Assembly: GCF_021729085.1 (NCBI RefSeq)
Contig: NZ_JAJSAR010000002.1
Span: 868,001-932,000 of the forward strand
Direction of reading: 5' to 3'
Source of the DNA: Pseudohongiella sp. O18
Lineage (GTDB): Bacteria > Pseudomonadota > Gammaproteobacteria > Pseudomonadales > Pseudohongiellaceae
Length of the DNA stretch: 64,000 bases
Position numbers and translations under genes: made by a program. Of this stretch, positions 57,204-64,000 are shown in pieces. Position 1 is the first letter of the stretch. Each line of letters begins with the position of its first letter. A model generated the notes under the pieces. The model was not told the DNA's origin and made no database searches. It saw only the letters and a program-made list of their open reading frames with translations.

Positions 57204-59246
57204 TCAACCCGCTGCCATCAGCTGTTTTTTTAATGCCTGGACTTCATCGCGCAGTAATGCCGCTTCTTCGAACTCCAGGTTACGGGCGAGCTCCAGCATT
57301 CTTGTTTCGAGGCGGGTAATTTCCTGACCAAGCGCTTTCGGATCCGCAGCCAGCTCGGCAGGCACACTGCCATAGCTGGCAATCTTCTCGGCGACAGCCG
57401 CTTTGCCACGTTTACGCTGCCGTCCGCCAGTGACACGATTCTCTGAATAGGCACCTTCCATCACATCCATCACTGATTTTGTAACACCAGCGGGTGTGAT
57501 GCCGTGCTCCTTGTTAAAGGCCAGCTGGGTTTCACGCCGGCGCTCGCATTCGTCCATGGCACGACGCATGGAGCCGGTAATATTATCGGCGTACAAAATG
57601 GCTCGGCCATGAATATTCCGTGCTGCGCGCCCCATCGTCTGAATCAGTGAGCGTTCCGAGCGCAGAAAACCCTCCTTGTCCGCATCAAGAATGGCAACCA
57701 GTGACACTTCGGGAATATCCAGCCCCTCACGCAACAGGTTGATGCCCACCAGCACATCAAAATTTCCAAGCCGCAGATCGCGGATGATTTCGGATCGCTC
57801 CACTGTATCGATATCCGAATGCAAATACCTTACACGCACGTCGTGATCCATCAGATAATCGGTCAGGTCTTCTGCCATGCGTTTTGTCAGCACCGTCACC
57901 AGCACCCGCTCCTGCCGCACCACAACCTGCCGGATTTCCGATAACAGATCGTCTACCTGATTGGCGGCTGGTCGTACATCGACGGCCGGGTCTATCAGAC
58001 CGGTCGGCCGGACTACCTGGCGAACGACCTGCCCAGAGCGTTGTTCTTCATAGGGGCCAGGTGTGGCTGAGACAAAAATCAACTGCGAGGTCAGCGACTC
58101 CCACTCTTCAAATCGCAAGGGACGATTATCCAGCGCGGACGGGAGACGGAAACCATACTGAACCAGTGTCTCCTTGCGCGAGCGGTCGCCTTTGTACATT
58201 GCACCAATCTGTGGAATGGACACATGCGACTCATCAACAATCACGAGTGCATCGGGTGGCAGATAATCAAACAGCGTTGGTGGCGGCTGCCCGGCAGCGC
58301 GGCCAGACAGATAACGTGAATAGTTTTCGATGCCGGTGCAGTAGCCGAGCTCGCTCATCATTTCCAGATCAAAGCGCGTGCGCTGCGCCAGACGCTGTGC
58401 CTCTACCAGCTGATGATTACTCTCCAGCTGCGTCACACGCTCATTCAACTCTTCCTTGATCTGCTCCAGCGCTTCCATCACTTTTTCCCGGGGCGTCACA
58501 TAGTGTGACTTCGGAAATACAGTGAGTCGCGGCACCTTTCTGACAACCTCACCTGTCAGAGGGTCAAAAAACGACAAACCTTCTATCTCGTCATCAAACA
58601 GCTCCACTCTTATGGCGTACTGCTCTGAATCGGCCGGATAGATATCAATTACGTCTCCGCGCACGCGATAGGTCGCTCGCTGCAGATCCATATCATTTCT
58701 GGTGTACTGCATGTCTGCAAGCCGCCGCAGAATGTAGCGCTGATCCACTTTGTCGCCGCGATCCAGGTGCAACACCATTTGCAGATACGACCCAGGATCA
58801 CCCAGACCATAGATAGCTGAAACAGTCGCCACCACGATGACGTCGCGCCGCTCTAGCAGCGCCTTGGTTGCAGACAGACGCATCTGTTCAATGTGATCAT
58901 TGATTGAGGCGTCTTTCTCAATATAGGTATCAGAGGAAGGAACGTATGCTTCAGGCTGGTAGTAATCGTAGTAGGAAACAAAATACTCGACGGCATTGTC
59001 CGGAAAGAACTCTGCGAACTCGCCGTAAAGTTGTGCCGCCAGCGTTTTGTTGGGCGCCATCACCAGAGCCGGACGTTGTGTCTGCGCAATTACATTGGCA
59101 ATCGTGAAGGTTTTACCGGAACCGGTTACGCCCAGCAGCGTTTGGGCATGCAACCCCTCTTCCAGTCCCTCGCTCAGACATCTGATCGCTTCGGGCTGGT
59201 CACCTGCGGGCTTGAATGCGGACTTCATACTAAAGGGTATACTCAT
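57204..59246 (-). CDS. uvrB: Excinuclease ABC subunit B
   Basis: UvrB (680 residues) is the damage-verifying helicase of nucleotide excision repair. The Walker A motif is [16 protein letters not shown] and the DExx box is [14 protein letters not shown]. The beta-hairpin region has [20 protein letters not shown]. Motif VI is [18 protein letters not shown]. The C-terminal UVR domain (about residues 637-672) binds UvrC. ATG 59246 aligns with other UvrB; upstream GTG and downstream ATG 59228 are in frame but less likely. No clear LexA box is seen in front of it. Confidence 0.96.
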   Translation of the reverse strand: MSIPFSMKSAFKPAGDQPEAIRCLSEGLEEGLHAQTLLGVTGSGKTFTIANVIAQTQRPALVMAPNKTLAAQLYGEFAEFFPDNAVEYFVSYYDYYQPEAYVPSSDTYIEKDASINDHIEQMRLSATKALLERRDVIVVATVSAIYGLGDPGSYLQMVLHLDRGDKVDQRYILRRLADMQYTRNDMDLQRATYRVRGDVIDIYPADSEQYAIRVELFDDEIEGLSFFDPLTGEVVRKVPRLTVFPKSHYVTPREKVMEALEQIKEELNERVTQLESNHQLVEAQRLAQRTRFDLEMMSELGYCTGIENYSRYLSGRAAGQPPPTLFDYLPPDALVIVDESHVSIPQIGAMYKGDRSRKETLVQYGFRLPSALDNRPLRFEEWESLTSQLIFVSATPGPYEEQRSGQVVRQVVRPTGLIDPAVDVRPAANQVDDLLSEIRQVVVRQERVLVTVLTKRMAEDLTDYLMDHDVRVRYLHSDIDTVERSEIIRDLRLGNFDVLVGINLLREGLDIPEVSLVAILDADKEGFLRSERSLIQTMGRAARNIHGRAILYADNITGSMRRAMDECERRRETQLAFNKEHGITPAGVTKSVMDVMEGAYSENRVTGGRQRKRGKAAVAEKIASYGSVPAELAADPKALGQEITRLETRMLELARNLEFEEAALLRDEVQALKKQLMAAG

Positions 59247-59350
59247 CCGCCCAGTATACACAGATGTCCGCGCGCGACGGTAGTCACCAGTCTGTCCGAC
59301 ACGCCAGACCGGACCACCTTAAAGACAGTGTAAATTTTGCACATCAGAGG

Positions 59351-59379
59351 TTGACCCCCCGCAAAAATCTCATTAGTAT
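59351..59379 (+). promoter_or_regulatory. Promoter for tRNA-Asn
   Basis: TTGACC (59351-59356) and TAGTAT (59374-59379) are separated by 17 bases. A GC-rich discriminator (ACGCGTCC) follows. The tRNA starts about 40 bases downstream of the -10. The spacing and -35 match support a real promoter. Confidence 0.65.
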
Positions 59380-59418
59380 ACGCGTCCTGTTGGGGCCACG
59401 ACACATGGCCAACATTAC

Positions 59419-59493
59419 TGCCCAATAGCTCAATGGTAGAGTAGGTGACTGTTAATCACTTGGTTCCTGGTTCGAGTCCAGGTTGGGCAGCCA
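59419..59493 (+). tRNA. tRNA-Asn (anticodon GTT)
   Basis: The 75-base gene folds with acceptor TGCCCAA/TTGGGCA, anticodon loop CTGTTAA, variable loop TGGTT and T arm CCTGGTTCGAGTCCAGG. It has discriminator G and encoded CCA. The D loop is short (AATGGTA) and the D stem is GCTC/GAGT with a G-T pair, so this arm looks weaker than in the usual gammaproteobacterial tRNA-Asn. The acceptor is also unlike the common TCCTCTG. The anticodon is clear and it should be functional. Confidence 0.88.
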
Positions 59494-59500
59494 AACTCTG

Positions 59501-59576
59501 AAAGACCTCTTCAATACCCCCTGTAAATTGCTAACCAGCAAACGATTGCGCAGCAGCGTGGTCGCGACAGGTCTTT
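59501..59576. repeat. Eight-base inverted repeat after tRNA-Asn
   Basis: AAAGACCT (59501-59508) and AGGTCTTT (59569-59576) flank 60 bases with no coding support. It may fold in a longer tRNA precursor or be chance. Apart from this repeat and the promoter at 59631-59659, I see nothing in the 209 bases between the tRNA and the next gene. Confidence 0.25.
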
Positions 59577-59630
59577 GTCTGCAAAATCATCCGTGTAATT
59601 GGCCTTTGTCGGCTGGAACGACCGGCTCTG

Positions 59631-59659
59631 TTCAAGCCTTGCTCGACTGTGGTTATAAT
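59631..59659 (+). promoter_or_regulatory. Promoter for the lipoprotein cyclophilin gene
   Basis: A perfect -10, TATAAT (59654-59659), lies 17 bases after TTCAAG (59631-59636), about 43 bases before the ATG at 59703. The -35 is weak, so this rests mainly on the -10 and position. Confidence 0.55.
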
Positions 59660-59702
59660 CAGCCACTCGTTTAACCTTATCACCACGAACCGGGAATGCA
59701 TT

Positions 59703-60422
59703 ATGACCTTAACTACTCGCTACAGACATGTATTGATGGCCCTGTTGTTCGGTAGCGCCCTATCGCTCGCCGCCTGCTCGGGAGAAGACACCCCATCAAC
59801 CGAGGACGTCGCACAAACTGCCGAGAATGTTGCCGAGACCGTTGCACAGACGGCGGAAGATGCAGCTGCTGCAGTATCCGATGCAGTTGATCAGGTCACC
59901 GACGACGATACAACCATGACCGGCAACCCGGTGGTTGTGATGACGACCAGCATGGGTGATGTGGAAATTGAGCTGTGGCAGGACGAAGCCCCGATAACCG
60001 TCGCCAACTTTCTGCGTTATGTCGACAATGACCTGTATGACGGTCTGACATTTCACCGCGTAATTCCTGGCTTCATGGTTCAGGGCGGCGGCTACGATGA
60101 GGATTTTGTCGAGCTGTCAGGCTATCCGGCCATCAAGAACGAAGCCAGCGCCGAACTGAGCAATGATCGCGGCACCATCGCCATGGCGCGCACCCAGGTT
60201 GTCGACAGCGCCACCAGCCAGTTCTTCATTAACCTGGTCGACAACGACTTTCTGAATCACCGCAGCACCAATCCCCAGGAGTTTGGTTATGCAGTGTTTG
60301 GTGAGGTGATCAGTGGCATGGAAGTCATGGATGAAATTGCACGGGTCCAGACCACCAGCCAGCGCGGCCATCAGGACGTGCCGGTGGAGCCGGTCATGAT
60401 CGTATCAATTGACCGTCGATAG
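59703..60422 (+). CDS. Lipoprotein peptidyl-prolyl cis-trans isomerase (cyclophilin type)
   Basis: The 239-residue protein is a cyclophilin on a lipid anchor. The signal ends in the lipobox LSLAAC with C25, so it is probably exported and tethered to a membrane. A helical spacer with near-repeats (AQTAENVAETVAQTAEDAAA) runs to about residue 70. The isomerase domain follows with FHRVIPGFMVQGGG and SATSQFFINLVDND. The catalytic arginine is in FHRVI. It should help folding of proline-containing proteins in the periplasm. ATG 59703 has GGGAA upstream. It is convergent with wbpM. Confidence 0.88.
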   Translation: MTLTTRYRHVLMALLFGSALSLAACSGEDTPSTEDVAQTAENVAETVAQTAEDAAAAVSDAVDQVTDDDTTMTGNPVVVMTTSMGDVEIELWQDEAPITVANFLRYVDNDLYDGLTFHRVIPGFMVQGGGYDEDFVELSGYPAIKNEASAELSNDRGTIAMARTQVVDSATSQFFINLVDNDFLNHRSTNPQEFGYAVFGEVISGMEVMDEIARVQTTSQRGHQDVPVEPVMIVSIDRR

Positions 60423-60434
60423 AAATTGACGCGG

Positions 60435-60456
60435 AGTCCCGGGGCTGTGCGGGACT
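60435..60456. terminator. Bidirectional hairpin between the cyclophilin and wbpM genes
   Basis: AGTCCCG (60435-60441) and CGGGACT (60450-60456) form a 7-bp stem with an eight-base loop. The right arm overlaps the wbpM stop codon. No long T-run follows on either strand, so strength is uncertain. Confidence 0.45.
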
Positions 60457-62413
60457 AGCGTTTGTGCAGCGGTGTCACCTTGGCAGTAGCCGAGGACACC
60501 GCTGGCAGTTCAACCACCTGATCTGATGACACAACCCACAGTGGATCATCATGCAGATCATCAGGCTGAAAGCCATCCACAGCGCTGATCAGAACCTGAC
60601 GTATCTGCTGTAGATCCAGCATTCGACAGGCACGTTCCAACTCTGCCAGCATCGGCTCCAGCTCTTCCCAGGTTAGAAAGTCTTCCTCAGCCCGCATGAT
60701 TTTGGGGTGTTCAGTGCCCGTAACTGACTCGCCGATCAACAGCTCTTCAAACAGCTTTTCACCAGGACGCAGGCCGGTATATTCGATGGCGATGTCGCCA
60801 TGGTAGGCATTCTCATCTTTAACATCGTAGCCCATCAGGTGAATCATCTTGCGGGCCAGATCCACAATTCTGATTGGGTCGTGCATATCCAGCACAAAGA
60901 CGTCACCGCCACTGGCCATCGAACCTGCCTGAATCACCAGCTGTGCGGCCTCTTCCACCGTCATGAAATAACGTGTGACCTCAGGGTGCGTCACAGTAAC
61001 CGGCCCGCCCTCACTGATCTGGCGTCGGAACAGCGGCACTACCGACCCGGATGAACCCAGCACATTGCCAAACCTGACCATGCTGAAACAGGTACCCTTC
61101 TGTCTCGCTGCCAACGCCTGGAGCACCTGTTCGGCGAAGCGTTTGGTGGCACCCATGACATTGGTGGGACGCACCGCCTTGTCAGTGGAGATCAGCACAA
61201 AATGTCGAACTCCGGCATTCATTGCGGCCTGCGCGGCAATCGCGGTGCCAAAGATATTATTGTAGGCACCCTCCACTACATTTTTTTCGACCATCGGTAC
61301 CTGCTTGTAAGCAGCCACATGATAGACCGTCTCAATGCTGAAGCGATTGATCACCGCGTCCATCAGCGTTCGATTGCAGACGTTACCCAGCATCGCCACA
61401 ATCTCGGTGCTGGAGCCTTCTGCCCGCAAGCCCTGCAGCTCAAGCTCCAGGTCGTAGAGTCCAAACTCAAAACTGTCCAGCAGTATCAGGCGCTCTGGTT
61501 CCAGACCAACAATCTGCCGACACAGCTCAGAACCGATGGAGCCAGCCGCTCCCGTAACCAGTACCGAGCGGCCAGTAATGCAGGCGCCCATCAACTCTAC
61601 GTCAGGCGGTACAATGTCACGACCCAGCAGGTCTTCAATGTCGATGTCGCGCACTTCATCAACATGAAACTTGCCTGAACGCATATCAAACAGCTCAGGC
61701 ACTGTTTTCACATGAACTGGCAGATGCTCAAGACGATTGAGTATTTCCTTGCGCTCGGCATGTGTTGCAGACGGGATTGCCAGCAGGATCTGACGTACAG
61801 AGAAGTTGTTGATCAGCTCTGATAACGATGAGGGACTGTAGACACGCACGCCGCTGACGGTGCTGCCGATGATGTGACGGCTGTCATCCACAAAGGCTAC
61901 CGGCAAATACTGATTGCCATTCTGCAGTGCTGCAACCAGCTGCATACCCGAGCTGCCGGCACCGTAAATAATCACGGGCTCTTTGGGGCGGAAGTTCTGT
62001 ATCAGGCTCTGCAGCACCATCTTGGCCACAAAGCGGCTGCCACCGATGCTCAGCAGAGCAATCATCCAGAACATCGGAACAACGGCGTTGTTGGGTGACT
62101 CGGGTGACAGAATAAGATAGTAGACTGCACCGAACAGTACCGCAGCAACCGACACACCCTGCAGGACGATAAATCCCGATTGCACGCCCATGTAAAGCAG
62201 CAGCGCGCGGTAAAGACCTATTCGGTAGAATCCGCCGACGCTGATCATGATGGCGGCAGCGAAATAGAGCGCAAGACGCTCGCCCTGCCCCTCTGCGCCG
62301 ATCCCCAGCATGTTGAATGACAACCAGGTTGCCAGGGCCAGCATGAGCCCGTCTGCCAGCATCAGCAGTATCTGCTTGACGGTGCGGGACAAGGGGATGG
62401 TGTATAGGTTCAT
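60455..62413 (-). CDS. wbpM: Membrane-bound UDP-sugar 4,6-dehydratase (WbpM/CapD type)
   Basis: The 652-residue enzyme has four N-terminal membrane helices and a cytoplasmic Rossmann domain that binds a sugar nucleotide. It most likely converts UDP-GlcNAc to a 4-keto-6-deoxy sugar for O-antigen or capsule. A first nucleotide-binding motif is VIIYGAGSSGMQLVAAL and the main one is VTGAAGSIGSELCRQIV. The catalytic segment STDKAVRPTNVMGATKR has methionine in place of the usual tyrosine, as in WbpM. ATG 62413 has AGGGAG upstream and overlaps the wbpL stop by the ATGA arrangement. Confidence 0.92.
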   Translation of the reverse strand: MNLYTIPLSRTVKQILLMLADGLMLALATWLSFNMLGIGAEGQGERLALYFAAAIMISVGGFYRIGLYRALLLYMGVQSGFIVLQGVSVAAVLFGAVYYLILSPESPNNAVVPMFWMIALLSIGGSRFVAKMVLQSLIQNFRPKEPVIIYGAGSSGMQLVAALQNGNQYLPVAFVDDSRHIIGSTVSGVRVYSPSSLSELINNFSVRQILLAIPSATHAERKEILNRLEHLPVHVKTVPELFDMRSGKFHVDEVRDIDIEDLLGRDIVPPDVELMGACITGRSVLVTGAAGSIGSELCRQIVGLEPERLILLDSFEFGLYDLELELQGLRAEGSSTEIVAMLGNVCNRTLMDAVINRFSIETVYHVAAYKQVPMVEKNVVEGAYNNIFGTAIAAQAAMNAGVRHFVLISTDKAVRPTNVMGATKRFAEQVLQALAARQKGTCFSMVRFGNVLGSSGSVVPLFRRQISEGGPVTVTHPEVTRYFMTVEEAAQLVIQAGSMASGGDVFVLDMHDPIRIVDLARKMIHLMGYDVKDENAYHGDIAIEYTGLRPGEKLFEELLIGESVTGTEHPKIMRAEEDFLTWEELEPMLAELERACRMLDLQQIRQVLISAVDGFQPDDLHDDPLWVVSSDQVVELPAVSSATAKVTPLHKR

Positions 62414-63462
62414 TGACGCTCCCTGTTTCCGGCGCCCAGCAGGGCTGCCACGATCATTAACGGTACTATACCAGATATGGCAAATAACACCCCATATTCG
62501 GGTCTGGTCAGAGCCAGCCATGCCAGGGGCAGCGACCACAGGACATTGACCACCATATAAGCTGCAGTAACCCTGAGATGACTGCCCCATCGCCGCGACA
62601 GATGCTGGTAGGCATGCGTGCTGTGCCCTTCAGTAATTGAATGGCCGGCCAGCAGACGACGCAGCAGGGTCAGCGTGGTATCCGCAATGAACGTGGCCAT
62701 CAGCAATACCCACACCCAGACTGACAGCACTCCATTGAAATGTGTGATAAGGCCCAGAAGTCCCAGGAAAAAGCCCAGGAATGTGCTGCCAACGTCACCC
62801 ATAAACAGCCTGGCGGGCGGGACATTCCAATACAGAAACCCTAATGTCGCGGCAAACAGCGCGGCACATACCAGCATCAGGGGATCATCCAGGCGCCACA
62901 GCATCAGGCCGGCGGCCGCGCAGACAAACAGACACTGGGCAGCTGCCAGCGTATCGATGCCATCCATGAAGTTATAGAGATTTAACAGCCAGACCAGAGC
63001 CAGCATAAGTATCAGCGCCTGCAACCAGCTGGGCATCACCAGCCAGCCACTGAAAAATGGCTCTGGCACAGGGCCCAGCAGCCACAACGCAGATGCCGCG
63101 CTGATCAAATGCAGAGGGAGGCGGATGCGCACCGGCAGCGCTTTGAAATCATCTATAAAGCCGACCATGGCCACCGGCAGGGCACAAGCAAGGACCAGCG
63201 TATACTGGAGAGTCAGGGTGCCAGAAAAAAGCAGTACCGCAATCGCCAGTGCAAGACCTGTCACTATCGCGGCGCCACCACCACGCGGCACCGCCTGCTG
63301 ATGAGCACTGCGTGCAACCGGCACGTCCAGTAAATGACGCCGCCCTACGACCACCAGCAGGGAGCACAGACACCAGGCTGCAAGCAGGCCTGTCAGCAAT
63401 GCCAGGATGTCCGTTCCAGTAATGAGATGACCAGCCAGGTCCTGGCCGGATGTGTCCTGCAT
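62410..63462 (-). CDS. wbpL: WbpL/WecA-family undecaprenyl-phosphate sugar phosphate transferase
   Basis: This 350-residue polytopic enzyme starts a polysaccharide repeat unit by moving a sugar-1-phosphate from a UDP-sugar to undecaprenyl phosphate. About ten membrane helices are visible. Family motifs are VPRGGGAAIV, GFIDDFKAL, NLYNFMDGIDTLAA, ARLFMGDVGSTFLG and EGHSTHAYQHLSRR. It overlaps the wbpM start by four bases, so the two act in one operon, the same pair as in Pseudomonas O-antigen loci. The sugar donor is not known. No other glycosyltransferase is in the window. Confidence 0.88.
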   Translation of the reverse strand: MQDTSGQDLAGHLITGTDILALLTGLLAAWCLCSLLVVVGRRHLLDVPVARSAHQQAVPRGGGAAIVTGLALAIAVLLFSGTLTLQYTLVLACALPVAMVGFIDDFKALPVRIRLPLHLISAASALWLLGPVPEPFFSGWLVMPSWLQALILMLALVWLLNLYNFMDGIDTLAAAQCLFVCAAAGLMLWRLDDPLMLVCAALFAATLGFLYWNVPPARLFMGDVGSTFLGFFLGLLGLITHFNGVLSVWVWVLLMATFIADTTLTLLRRLLAGHSITEGHSTHAYQHLSRRWGSHLRVTAAYMVVNVLWSLPLAWLALTRPEYGVLFAISGIVPLMIVAALLGAGNRERQ

Positions 63463-63485
63463 GCTTTATCCAGTTATTACAGAAA

Positions 63486-63503
63486 AGGGGCTAAACAGCC
63501 CCT
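63486..63503 (-). terminator. Terminator between comEA-like gene and wbpL
   Basis: AGGGGCT (63486-63492) and AGCCCCT (63497-63503) form a 7-bp stem with a four-base loop; on the reverse strand a TTTTCT run follows. It separates the ComEA-like gene from the wbpL-wbpM unit. Confidence 0.75.
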
Positions 63504-63541
63504 ATTCTAACGTATTCACTGTCACATGTGCGTAAACAGAA

Positions 63542-63898
63542 TCACTCGCCGTCACTGGACAATCGAATTTTGTGGCGATTACGCTCAAGCGTTGCCTTGC
63601 CAATCCCCCGAACACGTTCCAGGTGATCAACCTGTTCAAAGTCACCGTGCTCTTCGCGGTAGGCTATGATGTCCAGCGCACGAGTCATACCCACACCATC
63701 CAGTGCGAGTGCCAGCGTATCAGCATCGGCTGTATTGATATTCACCTGGTCTTCGACCAGCAGCGCCATGTCTGCGGTGTCAGGTGCATCATCTGACTGG
63801 GCATGAGAGACCGTGGCACCAAACAAAGCCAGTGTCAGCATGCTGAACATGGCTGACCGGCGAAGAAAACGTATTACTGAAATTGCTGATTGAGACAT
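63542..63898 (-). CDS. ComEA-like helix-hairpin-helix DNA-binding protein
   Basis: The 118-residue protein has a signal peptide ending ATVSHAQ and a pair of helix-hairpin-helix motifs (VNINTADADTLALALDGVGM and LERVRGIGKATLERNRHKI). ComEA proteins bind incoming double-stranded DNA in the periplasm during natural transformation. No other competence gene is near, and a gene of this type lies next to wbpM in Pseudomonas, so a different role is possible. The ATG has AAGGAG upstream. The 102 bases beyond it to the window end hold nothing I can name. Confidence 0.85.
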   Translation of the reverse strand: MSQSAISVIRFLRRSAMFSMLTLALFGATVSHAQSDDAPDTADMALLVEDQVNINTADADTLALALDGVGMTRALDIIAYREEHGDFEQVDHLERVRGIGKATLERNRHKIRLSSDGE

Positions 63899-64000
63899 GA
63901 GGAAACTCCTTTTCCGATTGTGTATTTCTCAATTGATCAAATCATCCATGAGCCGCCAATACTAACGGGCGTCGTACTGGTTTTAGCACACCATGGATCA

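Noticed and set aside
59247-59300. LexA (SOS) box upstream of uvrB
   Set aside because: CTGTGTATACTG lacks the required CTG-N10-CAG symmetry, so I do not call it.

Overview
The window is 64 kb of a gammaproteobacterial chromosome of moderate GC content, almost all of it conserved housekeeping genes. It belongs to a lineage outside the Enterobacterales. The gene neighbourhoods resemble Pseudomonas and its marine relatives: tRNA-Val, thrS, infC, rpmI, rplT, pheS, pheT, ihfA, merR and tRNA-Pro lie together, as do nadB with rpoE and rseA, and mucD/degP with lepA, lepB, rnc, era and recO. The long form of DapD, a ThrH phosphatase, an iron-sulfur APS reductase next to cysB, and a WbpL/WbpM pair point the same way. 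I could not assign a genus. I see no insertion sequence, prophage, CRISPR array or rRNA.

Layout. 1-3.8 kb: purB 3' end, roxA, an exported secretin-N-like protein and pabB. 3.8-8.6 kb: thrH, cysH and cysB, a 5'-nucleotidase, a patatin, and a decayed stretch. 8.6-15.6 kb: a YebE-like protein, then map, glnD, an ArsC-like gene, dapD and dapE (translation start and nitrogen sensing, then lysine/peptidoglycan precursors). 15.6-24.3 kb, reverse strand: rsmJ, tsaB, a histone-H1-like protein, adk, mazG, relA, rlmD and cysM. 24.4-32.6 kb, reverse strand: recO, era, rnc, lepB, lepA, a Do-family protease, rseA and rpoE, an envelope-stress and translation cluster. 32.7-36.1 kb: nadB, then the flavin/iron-sulfur maturation set ygfX, sdhE and ygfZ. 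36.2-40.6 kb: an RND efflux pump. 40.8-45.9 kb: a five-gene reverse-strand run of a cNMP-EAL protein, two tandem four-helix membrane proteins, a thiolase and SelO. 46-57 kb: tRNA-Pro, a large TonB-dependent receptor, then the merR to thrS block and tRNA-Val. 57.2-64 kb: uvrB, tRNA-Asn, a lipoprotein cyclophilin, and the polysaccharide genes wbpM and wbpL with a ComEA-like protein.

How the parts relate. The most distinctive regulatory layout is at 31.9-32.7 kb. rpoE appears to have its own sigma-E-type promoter, a hairpin/T-run follows it, and rseA has a second, better-matching sigma-E promoter. rseB/mucB and mucC are absent between rseA and the protease. The most unusual operon is the cNMP-EAL/DUF6644-like pair/thiolase/SelO run at 40.8-45.9 kb. 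The TonB receptor interrupts the usual merR to tRNA-Pro adjacency and has a long leader with two hairpins. Several genes use TTG or other rare starts (roxA, nadB, the RND adaptor, probably infC with CTG).
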